Shown piece by piece: positions 8,940 to 17,373 of a stretch of DNA of 64,000 nt. Position numbers and translations under genes: made by a program. Source of the DNA: Deltaproteobacteria bacterium (GTDB taxonomy: Bacteria > Desulfobacterota > Desulfarculia > Desulfarculales > Desulfarculaceae); NCBI GenBank assembly GCA_020444165.1, contig JAHLLK010000013.1, positions 1-64,000 on the forward strand, given 5' to 3'. The notes under the pieces were generated by a model. The model saw nothing but the letters and a program-made list of their open reading frames with translations, was not told where the DNA came from and did not search any database. How positions within the stretch are numbered: the first letter of the stretch is position 1; every line of letters starts with the position of its first letter.

Positions 8940-11105
8940 ATGGACGAAAAACCAGAGGTCAAGCAGAAGATAGCCCAGCCCCAGGTGGAGGAGGATCTGC
9001 CCGAGCTGGATAGCGAGGCCGACAAGGACACCCTGAAGGAGCTGGTCTCCAAGGACTCCAAGTCGGGCCGCGGGCTCACGGGGTTCTGGTACTGGCTGGT
9101 GGCCGGCATGGGCACCTTCATGGTTGTGTTCTACATGTATAACGCCGGCATAGCGTCGGTGGACACCCAGTATTACTTCGGTGTGTATGTCTTGTTGACC
9201 TACGCCATGGTTTTCCTCTCCTACCCCATGCTCCGCAATTCGCCCCAAGACCGGCCCAGCGTGTTGGACGTGCTCCTGGCCTTGGTGGCGGTGTTTTGCG
9301 TCGGCTATTACATCCACGAGTACGCGGATCTTAACTATCGCATGGGAGCCGAGACCAACCTGGACATCGCGGTGAGCGCGGTGGGCATCCTCATCTCCCT
9401 GGAGGTGGCCCGCCGGGTGCTGGGCGCGTCCATGACCATCGTGGGCGTCGTGTTCCTGTGCTACTGCCTATGGGGCGACGTGCTGCAGGGCATCCCCGTG
9501 CTGGACGCCTTCTCGCACCAGGGCACCACCTTCAAGAAGATGACGACCGACATCTTCCTGAAACAGGACGGCGTGTTCGGCATCATGACCAGCGTGCTGG
9601 TCAACTACGTGATTCTGTTCATATTTTTCGGCTCGTTCCTGAAGTATTCGGGCTGCGCCAAATTCTTCCTGGACCTGCCCCTGGCCCTGGCCGGCAACTC
9701 CGTGGGCGGGCCGGCCAAAGTGGCGGTCATCGCCTCGGGCTTCTTCGGCTCGGTGTCGGGCTCGGCCATCGCCAACACGGTGTCCACCGGAGCCTTTACC
9801 ATCCCCTTGATGAAGCGCACCGGGTTCAAACCCCACGTGGCCGGGGCCATCGAGCCGGCCGCGTCCATCGGCGGCATGTTCATGCCGCCCATCATGGGGG
9901 CCGGCGGCTTCATCATGGCCGAGATGACCGGCGTGTCCTACGTGGAAATCATGAAGATGGCCGTGTTCCCGGCGGTGATCTACTTCCTGTCGGTGTACGT
10001 GATGGTCCATTTCGAGGCCAAGCGCTACGGCATCCGCGGGGAGCGCGACCCCAACGCGCCCACGGCCTGGCAGATCCTGAAGGCCGAGTGGTTCCTCTCG
10101 CTGCCTTTGGTGATCATCGTGGTGATCATGCTCCTGGGCTACTCGCCGGGCATGGCCGCCTTCCTGGCCATCATTTCCTGCGTGGTGGTGAGTTGGTTCA
10201 CCGGGGACCACCGGATGGGCCCCAAGGAGATCATGCTGGCCATGATCGAGGGCTCCCGCAACACCCTGATCATCGGGGCCACGGTGGGGGTTATCGGCAT
10301 CATCGTGGGGGCCATCGCCATGACCGGCATCGGCCTCAAGTTCTCGGAGATCATCATCAACCTGTCCCAGGGCATCCTGCCCCTGGCCATCATCCTCATC
10401 GGCCTGGCCTCCCTGGTGCTGGGCATGGGCGTGCCGGTGACCGCGGCTTACCTGATCACCATCGTGCTCACCCAACAGGCGGTGACCAACATGTTGTCCA
10501 TGACCTGGTTCAACATGAGTTACGCCGATCTGACGATCAACACCGACCTCACCGTGTGGGCGACCTGGGTGACCTTGGCCTCGCACATGATTGTCTACTG
10601 GTTCAGCCAGGACTCCAACATCACCCCGCCGGTGTGCGTGGCGGCCTACGCCGGGGCGGCCATCGCCGGCGCCGACCCCTGGAAAACCGGCTGGACCTCG
10701 TTCAAATTCGCCAAGATGCTGTATATGGGCCCCTTCCTGTTCGCCTTCGCGCCGGGGTTCCTCTTGTTCGGCACCTGGTACAACGTCATCCTGGCTATCT
10801 TGACCATTGTCTTGGGAACCATCGCCTTCGGCTCCCTGACCATGGGGTACTTCCTGTGCCCCATGACCATCGTGGAGTGGGCCCTCATGGCGGTGGCCAC
10901 CTTGCTGTTGTTCTTCCCGGAATTCCCGGATTGGCTGTTCCATTTTAACGTGCCCAAGCTGTTTTCCGACTTCGCGGGCATCGGTTTGTGGCTGTTGGTG
11001 TGGCTGATCCAGAAGTACCGCATCAAGAGCAACCCCAACCTGACCCTGCCTTTGGAAGAACGGCGCGCCTTGCACGACGCGGCCAAGGCCGGAGGTGCCG
11101 CATGA
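8940..11105 (+). CDS. TRAP transporter fused permease (small plus large membrane subunits)
   Basis: A 721-residue integral membrane protein of the TAXI-TRAP type, in which the 4-TM DctQ-like and 12-TM DctM-like subunits are fused. An acidic cytoplasmic N-terminus (about 1-45) precedes many hydrophobic helices. The motif region SGSAIANTVSTGAFTIPLMKRTGF and the block SIGGMFMPPIMGAGGFIMAEMTGV are typical of the fused permease. It imports the ligand of the upstream binding protein using a Na+ or H+ gradient. GGAGGAAAC provides the ribosome-binding site. Its stop overlaps the start of the universal stress protein (ATGA). Confidence 0.95.
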   Translation: MDEKPEVKQKIAQPQVEEDLPELDSEADKDTLKELVSKDSKSGRGLTGFWYWLVAGMGTFMVVFYMYNAGIASVDTQYYFGVYVLLTYAMVFLSYPMLRNSPQDRPSVLDVLLALVAVFCVGYYIHEYADLNYRMGAETNLDIAVSAVGILISLEVARRVLGASMTIVGVVFLCYCLWGDVLQGIPVLDAFSHQGTTFKKMTTDIFLKQDGVFGIMTSVLVNYVILFIFFGSFLKYSGCAKFFLDLPLALAGNSVGGPAKVAVIASGFFGSVSGSAIANTVSTGAFTIPLMKRTGFKPHVAGAIEPAASIGGMFMPPIMGAGGFIMAEMTGVSYVEIMKMAVFPAVIYFLSVYVMVHFEAKRYGIRGERDPNAPTAWQILKAEWFLSLPLVIIVVIMLLGYSPGMAAFLAIISCVVVSWFTGDHRMGPKEIMLAMIEGSRNTLIIGATVGVIGIIVGAIAMTGIGLKFSEIIINLSQGILPLAIILIGLASLVLGMGVPVTAAYLITIVLTQQAVTNMLSMTWFNMSYADLTINTDLTVWATWVTLASHMIVYWFSQDSNITPPVCVAAYAGAAIAGADPWKTGWTSFKFAKMLYMGPFLFAFAPGFLLFGTWYNVILAILTIVLGTIAFGSLTMGYFLCPMTIVEWALMAVATLLLFFPEFPDWLFHFNVPKLFSDFAGIGLWLLVWLIQKYRIKSNPNLTLPLEERRALHDAAKAGGAA

Positions 11106-11566
11106 ACTTGGAACCAATCCGCAAGATCGTCTGCGCGGTGGACTTTTCGGACATCACCCTGGCCACCCTGGAGCAGTCGGTGGACCTGGCGCGCAAGTAC
11201 GGAGCCCATCTGGTCATCATGAACGTGGTGAACGAGCGGCTCTTCGAGGGCCTGGAGCGGGTCCAGGGCCGCATCGGCGGCCTGGAGGGGGTGGCCGACC
11301 AGGCCATCGCCGCCCTGGAGGAGGAACGGGCCGAGAAGCTCCGGGAGCTCCTGGGCCAGGTGGACCTGGCCGGCCTGCCCCATACCGCCCGCATCGCCCT
11401 GGGGGTGCCCTGGGAGAAGATCCTGGAGGTGGCCGGGGAGGAGCAGGCGGACCTGATCGTGCTGGGCGCCAAGGGGCGGAGCGCCTTGGTCCGGGCGCTC
11501 CGTTTCGGCAGCAGCGCCGAGAAGGTATTCCGCCGGGCCGCCTGCCGCACCCTGTTCGTCCGCTGA
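11102..11566 (+). CDS. Universal stress protein (UspA family)
   Basis: A 154-residue UspA-type protein starting at the ATG that overlaps the permease stop (ATGA), so translation is coupled. It opens with KIVCAVDFSDITLATLEQS and ends with the nucleotide-binding signature G-A-K-G-R-S followed by FGSSAEKVFRRAACRTLFVR, matching the G2xG9xG(S/T) ATP-binding pattern. TRAP-associated Usp proteins (for example TeaD) are thought to regulate the transporter in an ATP-dependent manner; the coupling here supports that role. A terminator follows directly. Confidence 0.93.
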   Translation: MNLEPIRKIVCAVDFSDITLATLEQSVDLARKYGAHLVIMNVVNERLFEGLERVQGRIGGLEGVADQAIAALEEERAEKLRELLGQVDLAGLPHTARIALGVPWEKILEVAGEEQADLIVLGAKGRSALVRALRFGSSAEKVFRRAACRTLFVR

Positions 11567-11576
11567 ACCTGCTGGA

Positions 11577-11624
11577 GCCGCCCCGCCCGGCCCCCGGTCG
11601 GGCGAGGCGGCATTTCTCCCTTTT
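11577..11624 (+). terminator. Intrinsic terminator of the TAXI-TRAP-usp operon
   Basis: Stem GCCGCCCCGCCCG / CGGGCGAGGCGGC (one mismatch) with a 9-nt loop, then ATTTCTCCCTTTT. Confidence 0.8.
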
Positions 11625-11706
11625 GGCTGCCTTCCGGCTTCCTTACGCCGAGCTATGACGGCCTGTTCAGGGCTCTCGGCCAGCCCTTTCCCGCCGGGCA
11701 ATCCCG

Positions 11707-11735
11707 TTGACCCTCCGTCTTCGGACTGGTAAATA
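11707..11735 (+). promoter_or_regulatory. Candidate sigma70-type promoter for the YkgJ-like gene pair
   Basis: TTGACC (11707-11712), a 17-bp spacer, then TAAATA (11730-11735), located about 75 bp upstream of the start codon in an unusually AT-rich patch. The -10 match is moderate. Confidence 0.4.
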
Positions 11736-11810
11736 ATGCCTACCCGGCAATTTATGAATAAAAGCCAAAAATAACGCCGCTCCGGGCGGCCCCTGCCATA
11801 AGGAATCCCC

Positions 11811-12602
11811 ATGAGCGAGGAACGGTGCTACAAGCCCCAGCTCAGCCTGGATGATCAATTCCATTTCGCCTGCCGCCGCGGTCTCGACTGCTTCACTTCC
11901 TGCTGCCGCGACGTCACCATAATGCTGACTCCCTACGATGTGCTCAGGCTCCGCAAGGCCCTGGGCATCACCTCCGGCGAGTTCCTGAAGAAATATACCC
12001 ACCTGGTGCAGGTGCACAGCAAGGTGCTGCCCCTGGTGCAGCTCCGGATGAACGCCGACAACGAGGACAGATGCTACTTCGTCAACGCGCCCCACGGCTG
12101 CACCCTGTACGAACACCGTCCCTGGGCCTGCCGCATGTTCCCCCTGGACGAGGCCGCGGTGGGCGGCTTCCAGGTGGTGACCAACGTGGAGCGCTGCCAC
12201 GGCCTGGGCGAGCCCGACGAGTGGAAGGTGCGGGAGTGGCTGAAGGACCAGGGCGCCACCCAGTCCAAGGAAATGGACGGCAGCTACGAGTCCCTGGTGT
12301 CCCACGTGCGCATGAGCGCCCTGAACGAGGTGGAGAACCCCAAGATCCAGCAGATGGTGGTCATGGCCCTGTATGATCTGGACCGCTTCCGGGACTTCGT
12401 ATTGAACTCCAGTTTCCTGGAGCGCTTCGACCTGGACGATGACACCGTCTTTGCCGTCAAGACCGACGACCCGGCCCTGTTGGATCTGGGCTACGCTTGG
12501 GTGCGCTTCGGGTTGTTCGGCCAGAAATCCCTGGAGCTGAAGGAAAACTACAAGAAGAAGCTGGAAAGCGAGCAGGCCGCCGCTGGGCAGGAGAACGTCT
12601 AG
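11811..12602 (+). CDS. YkgJ-family Cys-rich (zinc/iron-chelating, putative Fe-S) protein, first paralogue
   Basis: A 263-residue protein of the YkgJ / CxxCxxCC family (PF03692). Conserved cysteines are seen in FACRRGLDCFTSCC near the N-terminus, then CYFVNAPHGCTLYEHRPWACRMFPLD, and a further Cys in VERCHGLG. The family is presumed to bind Zn or an Fe-S cluster; no enzymatic role is established. The helical C-terminal part ends in a Lys/Glu-rich tail. Its stop overlaps the GTG start of a second homologue (TAGTG), so the two are translationally coupled and probably form a pair or heterodimer. Confidence 0.85.
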   Translation: MSEERCYKPQLSLDDQFHFACRRGLDCFTSCCRDVTIMLTPYDVLRLRKALGITSGEFLKKYTHLVQVHSKVLPLVQLRMNADNEDRCYFVNAPHGCTLYEHRPWACRMFPLDEAAVGGFQVVTNVERCHGLGEPDEWKVREWLKDQGATQSKEMDGSYESLVSHVRMSALNEVENPKIQQMVVMALYDLDRFRDFVLNSSFLERFDLDDDTVFAVKTDDPALLDLGYAWVRFGLFGQKSLELKENYKKKLESEQAAAGQENV

Positions 12603-13402
12603 TGCTGCCCCAGGGTCAGGAAGGGGTCTTCGAGGAACTGAAGGGCCGGGATTTCTCCTTTGCCTGCCATCCCGAAGTCCCCTGTTTCAACGAATGCTGC
12701 CGCCGGCTGAACCTGGTGCTCACCCCCTATGACGTGCTCCGCCTCCGAACCCATCTGGGCCTCACCTGCCTGGAGTTCCTGGAGCGCCACGCCATCGTGG
12801 AGCCGGGCCAGAACGGTTGGCCCTTGCCGCGCCTCAAGATGAACGAGGACGCCGAAGGGGCCTGCCCCTTTGTGAGCCCGGCCGGCTGCACGGTCTACCC
12901 CGACCGGCCCGGGGCCTGCCGCATGTACCCCCTGGGCCGCGCCACCAAGGGCGCCACGGCCGCGGGCACGGTGGAGGAGGCGTTCTTCCTGGTGCGGGAG
13001 CCCCATTGCCAGGGCTTTGCCGCCGGGCCGACCTGGGCGCCGCGGGACTGGATGGCCGACCAGGGCCTGGCTGACTACAACGCCATCAACGATCTGTTTC
13101 TGCCCCTGGTCACCCGCCAGGCCCCGGCGCCCAGCGTGCAAAAAGCCCAGCAGAAGATGCAGATGTTTTTCATGGCCTGCTACAACCAGGAGGCATTTCG
13201 CCGCTTCCTGGTGGAGAGCCCTTTTTTGCGGATGTTCGAGATGCCCCCGGCCCGCCTGGAGGCTCTCCGGACCAATGACCTGCAGCTCTTGAAGTTCGCC
13301 TTTGAGTGGCTTCGGTTCTCCCTGTTCGGGGAGCCGACCCTCACCCTGCGGCCCGAGGTGGTGGCGGCGCGGCAAGCCGCCCAGCAAGAGCAGGAGGTCT
13401 GA
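12602..13402 (+). CDS. YkgJ-family Cys-rich protein, second paralogue
   Basis: A 266-residue paralogue of the preceding protein. I chose the GTG at 12602, which overlaps the upstream stop and has AGGAG at 12588-12592; a longer in-frame extension exists but runs inside the upstream gene. The same cysteine layout is visible: FACHPEVPCFNECC, then CPFVSPAGCTVYPDRPGACRMYPLG, then PHCQGF. The C-terminal domain (FFMACYNQEAFRRFLVESPF...WLRFSLFGEPTLTL) matches the first paralogue (MALYDLDRFRDFVLNSSFL...WVRFGLFGQKSLEL), showing duplication of the whole gene. Confidence 0.85.
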   Translation: MLPQGQEGVFEELKGRDFSFACHPEVPCFNECCRRLNLVLTPYDVLRLRTHLGLTCLEFLERHAIVEPGQNGWPLPRLKMNEDAEGACPFVSPAGCTVYPDRPGACRMYPLGRATKGATAAGTVEEAFFLVREPHCQGFAAGPTWAPRDWMADQGLADYNAINDLFLPLVTRQAPAPSVQKAQQKMQMFFMACYNQEAFRRFLVESPFLRMFEMPPARLEALRTNDLQLLKFAFEWLRFSLFGEPTLTLRPEVVAARQAAQQEQEV

Positions 13403-13720
13403 AGGGCCCCTGCCCCGGCATTGCCCGCGGCGTCCTGGCGGGCGGGCTCCGGCTCGGCAGGCAGGGCCTAGCGTTCAGTTAGGGTTTTCTGCATTTTGAT
13501 GTGGCTGAAATGATCGCGATTGTGATACAACACACAATTAACCGCGCTGACGGTAGGGGACCCGCCAGGCCTTCTGGCAGTTCTCCTGGTCGGACCCGGC
13601 CCAAGCCCGGCTGGAGCCGGCCCTAACCTACTTTTTAAAGATTGAAACCACCATGCCCCGGGGAGCCTAGCCCTGGGGCAAGGTTATGAAAAATTCCCGC
13701 CAGGAACGAGGAGCCGAGGG
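13403..13720 (+). other. Intergenic region upstream of the QmoC-like gene
   Basis: No gene seen. It contains an AT-rich patch (13485-13545), probably holding the promoter, a small hairpin GCCAG / CTGGC (13562-13576 area), and just before the gene an inverted repeat GCCCCGGGG / CCCTGGGGC. The start codon is preceded by a GAGGAG-type ribosome-binding site. Confidence 0.4.
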
Positions 13721-14884
13721 ATGAGCATTAAGGTCGACCCGCATTTGATGAAAGAACTCGAGGAGTTCGGGCTTAAGGACGCCAACAAATGCTTCCACTG
13801 CGGCAACTGCACCGCCACTTGCCCCCTGTCCACGCCTGAAAACCCCTTCCCCCGCCGCCTGGTGCGTTACGCGCAGCTTGGCCTGAAGGAAAAGATCGTC
13901 ACCGCCCCGGAGCCCTGGCTCTGCTACTACTGCGGTGACTGCTCGGACAAATGCCCCCGGGGCGCGGATCCGGGCGAGACCATGATGGTCATGCGCCGCT
14001 ATCTGACCTCCCAGTACGACTGGACCGGCTTCGCCCGCAAGTTCTACACCTCTGAGGCTTTCGAGGTCATGGCCGTGTTGGGGGTGGCCGCCCTGGTCAC
14101 CTTGTTGTTCATGATCTTCGGCCAATGGTCCGAGGGCATGCGCCTGGCCGCCCTGGACCCCGCCAAGTACGGCGTCGCCCTGAACGTCTTCGCGCCCAAC
14201 CACCTGATCGAGATCCTGGACCTCATCATGGCGGTGTGCCTCTCCGCGGTGCTGCTCAGCAACGTCTGGCGCTGTATAAAAATGTCCATGGGCGAGAACC
14301 TGACCAAGATTCCGCTGAAGTACTACACCGCCAAGCTGCAGGATCTCTTGGTCCACTTCGTCAGCCAGAAGCAGTTCAGCAAGTGCACGGACAAGAAGCA
14401 GTGGATCGTCCACTTGTTGATCATGACCGGCTACAGCTCGGTGTTCCTGATGGTGGTGGTGGGCCTGCGCTGGTTCCAGCGGGACCACGTCATCGACCCG
14501 GCCTGGCCCACGGTCAGCATCATCATGACCCTGGTGGGCTACTACGCCACCGCGGCCATCCTCTACGGCACCACCTACGCCATGATCGGCCGCATCAAGA
14601 AGTCCAAGGCCCCCTACAAGAACTCCCACGGCACGGACTGGATGTTCCTGATCCTGCTGCAGGCCACCACCATCACCGGCATCCTGGTGCACGTGCTGGT
14701 CTACCTGGGCGCGCCCCTGGCCACCTACGTGATCTACACCATCCACATCGCAGTGGCGGTGCCGATGCTGACCTTGGAGGTGCCCTTTGCCAAGTGGGCG
14801 CACTTGGCCTACCGCCCCGTAGTGCTGTTCCTCCAGATGGTCAAGAACGACTACGAGAAGGAAAACGGCAAGCTGGCCGCCTAA
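13721..14884 (+). CDS. QmoC-like membrane protein: HdrC-type 2[4Fe-4S] domain fused to a heme-b quinone-reactive membrane domain
   Basis: A 387-residue protein with the architecture of QmoC, the membrane subunit of the quinone-interacting oxidoreductase that links the menaquinone pool to APS reductase. The N-terminal ferredoxin domain has two CX2CX2CX3C clusters: C24/C27/C30/C34 and C68/C71/C74/C78. The rest has about six TM helices (for example 110-130, 165-190, 230-250, 265-290, 300-325) with several His that could ligate heme b, as in HdrE/NarI-like domains. In known operons it follows qmoA and qmoB; here neither is adjacent, so its partner is unknown. It is monocistronic, ending at a strong terminator. 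Confidence 0.85.
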   Translation: MSIKVDPHLMKELEEFGLKDANKCFHCGNCTATCPLSTPENPFPRRLVRYAQLGLKEKIVTAPEPWLCYYCGDCSDKCPRGADPGETMMVMRRYLTSQYDWTGFARKFYTSEAFEVMAVLGVAALVTLLFMIFGQWSEGMRLAALDPAKYGVALNVFAPNHLIEILDLIMAVCLSAVLLSNVWRCIKMSMGENLTKIPLKYYTAKLQDLLVHFVSQKQFSKCTDKKQWIVHLLIMTGYSSVFLMVVVGLRWFQRDHVIDPAWPTVSIIMTLVGYYATAAILYGTTYAMIGRIKKSKAPYKNSHGTDWMFLILLQATTITGILVHVLVYLGAPLATYVIYTIHIAVAVPMLTLEVPFAKWAHLAYRPVVLFLQMVKNDYEKENGKLAA

Positions 14885-14917
14885 GGCCTTTCTGCCCCTA
14901 CCTCTCTGAGCCAATTT

Positions 14918-14951
14918 CCCGGCCGGCGGCAACGCCGGCCGGGTTTTTTTT
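14918..14951 (+). terminator. Intrinsic terminator of the QmoC-like gene
   Basis: Perfect 11-bp stem CCCGGCCGGCG / CGCCGGCCGGG with a GCAA tetraloop and eight T residues. Confidence 0.95.
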
Positions 14952-15019
14952 GTGGGGAGGAAAAGGAGAGGGAAGGGGCCGCGGGGAGCCGCGGTGCCGC
15001 GGAAGAGGCCGTTGGCTTT

Positions 15020-15269
15020 GAGGCCATTGCGTGGTGAAACACATAAAACGTGTTGATATTAAATCAAAAATGGCTGTGAAACGTGATTACGGCAGGCAAT
15101 GGCCGATGCGGGCCAAGGATGGCCCGCCAAATTGCATGCTTCAAAAAGCTTGCAATTTGTGAGGCTTGGCAAAACCCGGGCCCCCGGCAAGCTCTGCTTG
15201 CTGGGGTGGAGTCACGTTTTTGCCAAGCCGACATTGCACGGGGCAGGACGCCCCGTGCAATGCTCTCGC
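15020..15269 (+). repeat. Palindromic mobile repeat family A, copy 1 (250 bp)
   Basis: Flanked by TTT on both sides (15017-15019 and 15270-15272), consistent with a 3-bp target duplication. Ends are GAGGCCATTGC and, reversed, GAGAGCATTGC after a terminal GC: imperfect inverted repeats. It is almost entirely self-complementary: GGCCATTGC (15022) with GCAATGGCC (15096); GCGGGCC (15108) with GGCCCGC (15121); an AAATTGC...GCAATTT hairpin (about 15129-15158); GGCTTGGCAAAA (15163) with TTTTGCCAAGCC (15218), enclosing CCCCGGCAAGC / GCTTGCTGGGG; and TTGCACGGGGC (15234) with GCCCCGTGCAA (15250). It encodes no plausible protein. About 97 percent identical to copy 2 by eye. Confidence 0.92.
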
Positions 15270-15272
15270 TTT

Positions 15273-15747
15273 AGGTCCGGGGATAAACCGCGCTGGAGCC
15301 GCCCAGCCCGCCGGCCCGGGCGGGGGAGGGTTGTCCCCGGGACCCGGTTGGCTCCGCCGCCGGTCGAGGCCCTGGCCGCAGAGAACCGCCGGGGCCGGGG
15401 CGTGGAGGGCAGCCGCGGCTGCGGAGCGCCGTGGTGTTGGGGGAGATTGCCGCGGGCCGACTCGGGCCCGTGGGACACGCGGCCAGCCGCAGCGCGGCCC
15501 AGCCCAGGAGCCGCACTCTCTCCCAGAGCTGGCCTGCCCCAAGCCCGGGCCCGGTTTGACCCAGGCCCAGACCCGACCAACCCCAGGCTTCTTACCCGGA
15601 GCCCGGTGCCTCCCAGGCCCCCCGGCCCCGCCTGACCCCGGCCCGGTTCGCTGGCGCCCAGCGAGACCCCCGGCCCCTCTGCCCGGCAAGCCCCCTGGCC
15701 CGGGACCAAGTTCCGAGGCCGGACCTGCCGGCCCCGGGTCTGGGGCC
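15273..15747. other. GC-rich low-complexity spacer
   Basis: About 475 bp of very GC-rich, CCCGGC-motif-rich sequence between repeat copy 1 and the end of the hydrolase gene. Open frames on both strands are compositional (Gly/Pro/Arg/Ala only) and lack start signals. I see no gene. Confidence 0.5.
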
Positions 15748-17373
15748 TTACTTCACCCGGATAAAATGGCCCTGGCCGGCGTCCTCGCAGTTGGAGAGCC
15801 GCACGGCTTGAGCCACTCCCTCGGCGTCCAGTTCAAAGGCGGCTTCGCCGAAATCCCCCAGATCAGGCAGGTCCAGGCGGAACAGGTCGCGGTCCACGGG
15901 CACCAGCCGACCTGTGGCCGGCAGGGCGCCCAGCTCATAGGTGAGGGTGCTGCGCGGGGCGGACTTCACCCGGAAATCACCATAGCCCTGGTTGTGGTAC
16001 ACCCCCACGTAGGCCGCCGGGCTCAAGGGCGGGTTGATCCGCCCCGGGGGCCGGGCCGCCTCTTTTTCCCGGGCCTTCTCCCGCTTGCGGCGCGCGGCGT
16101 TCAGGGCCTCCGAGCAGAAATCCGGCGAGCGGCCGTCCCGCCACATGGTGAAGAAGCGGAACACCAGGGTCAGGGGCAGGTCGCTGCCCGCGCAGTTGGA
16201 CAGGATCACGATACCCAGCTTCTCAGCCGGCATCACGGCCACCGCCGTGGAGAACAACAGGGTGCCTCCGGTGTGCCAGACCAGGGGGTAGGGACTGAAC
16301 TCGGTGCGCACCCAGCCCAGGGCGTAGCTGTGCCGGTAGCCCTGCTTGGTGCCGGGGATGGGGGTCTGGGGGGCTTGCAGGAACTCCAGGCTCTCCTTTT
16401 TCAGGATGCGGTCGGCCGGCCGCGAGCCGGGGTTGGCCTGCACGATGGCCCAATGGGCCATGTCCCGGGCCGAGGCGTTGATGCCCCCGGCCGGGCCCAG
16501 GAGGTAGCACCAGTTCTGATAGGGGGAATCCGGGGGCAGGGTGGAGCGGGTGCCGTCCTTGGCGTCCAGGATATAGCCCTGGGCCACGTTGGGGGAGGCG
16601 CGGAAGCCGGCCAGGGTGGTGGTGGCGTGCTTCATCCCCAGGAGGGGGAAGAGGTTTTTCTCCAGCTGGTTCTCCCAGGAGATGCCGGTCCGCTCCTCGA
16701 CCAGGGCCGCAGCCCACAAAAAGGGCAGGTTCTGATAGGCGTACTCCAGGCGGAAGCTGGTGGCCGGCTCCAGGAAGGCCATGCGGTGCATCAGTTCCTT
16801 GCGGTCGTAGCCCAGCATGGAAAGGTTGTCGCCGGCGTGCTCGGGCAGGCCGCTGCGCTGGGCCAAGAGGTCCGTGATCCGGAACTCCCGCGTCACCCAG
16901 GGGTCCCACATGCGGAAGGCCGGCAGCCGATCGATGACCCGGTCGGTCCATTTGAGCCGGCCCTCGTCCACCAGCCGGGCCACCAGGGTGGCGGTGAAGG
17001 CCTTGGACAGGGAGCCGATCTGGAACACCGTGTCGCCGTCCACCGGCGGCCCCCCCAGGGAGCGCTGGCCAAAGCCGTGGAGATAGACGATCTCCTCGCC
17101 TTTGGTGACCGCCACGGCCAGGCCCGGGGATTGCCAGGCTTGGCGCTCCTGCTCGGCGTGGGTGGCCAGGTCCTTGAGAGCCCGGGCCAGGCGCGGGTCC
17201 TGACCGGCGGCCCGGGCCGGGGCGGCCCCCAGGCCCAGGGCCAGGCCCAGCGTGAGGCCGAGGAATAAGACCAGGCCGCGCCCCGCGCGGCCCGCCCCGC
17301 TGGGGACAAGGCAGGCGCGGCCCGCCCCCCGGGGGGGCAGGCCGCGTGAAAGGGTCCCTGAGCCGTAAGTCAT
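15748..17373 (-). CDS. Exported serine beta-lactamase-like hydrolase (class C / penicillin-binding-protein family)
   Basis: A 541-residue protein. A long N-terminus with a hydrophobic segment (about 33-56, ending APARA) looks like a signal sequence. The catalytic domain has the SxxK motif S121-L-S-K124 in IGSLSKAFTA, a YxN motif (Y-Q-N in AYQNLPF) and HTGG in place of KTG, as in class C beta-lactamases, esterases and D-aminopeptidases. A basic linker (ARRKREKAREKE) leads to a C-terminal beta-rich domain. The ATG at 17373 overlaps the pump stop (GTGATGA; a GTG at 17376 is also possible), so it is the last gene of the RND operon. The substrate is unknown; resistance cannot be inferred from the fold alone. 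Confidence 0.85.
   Translation of the reverse strand: MTYGSGTLSRGLPPRGAGRACLVPSGAGRAGRGLVLFLGLTLGLALGLGAAPARAAGQDPRLARALKDLATHAEQERQAWQSPGLAVAVTKGEEIVYLHGFGQRSLGGPPVDGDTVFQIGSLSKAFTATLVARLVDEGRLKWTDRVIDRLPAFRMWDPWVTREFRITDLLAQRSGLPEHAGDNLSMLGYDRKELMHRMAFLEPATSFRLEYAYQNLPFLWAAALVEERTGISWENQLEKNLFPLLGMKHATTTLAGFRASPNVAQGYILDAKDGTRSTLPPDSPYQNWCYLLGPAGGINASARDMAHWAIVQANPGSRPADRILKKESLEFLQAPQTPIPGTKQGYRHSYALGWVRTEFSPYPLVWHTGGTLLFSTAVAVMPAEKLGIVILSNCAGSDLPLTLVFRFFTMWRDGRSPDFCSEALNAARRKREKAREKEAARPPGRINPPLSPAAYVGVYHNQGYGDFRVKSAPRSTLTYELGALPATGRLVPVDRDLFRLDLPDLGDFGEAAFELDAEGVAQAVRLSNCEDAGQGHFIRVK

Noticed and set aside
15083..15274. About 60-aa ORF inside repeat A (beginning MITAGNGRCGPRM)
   Set aside because: It recurs because the DNA repeats, but it is broken by the 37-bp deletion in copy 4 and its codons are constrained by palindromes rather than by protein features.
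15141..15709. Gly/Pro/Arg-rich ORFs after repeat copy 1
   Set aside because: Purely compositional; CCCGG-rich sequence is open in several frames on both strands and no ribosome-binding site is seen.
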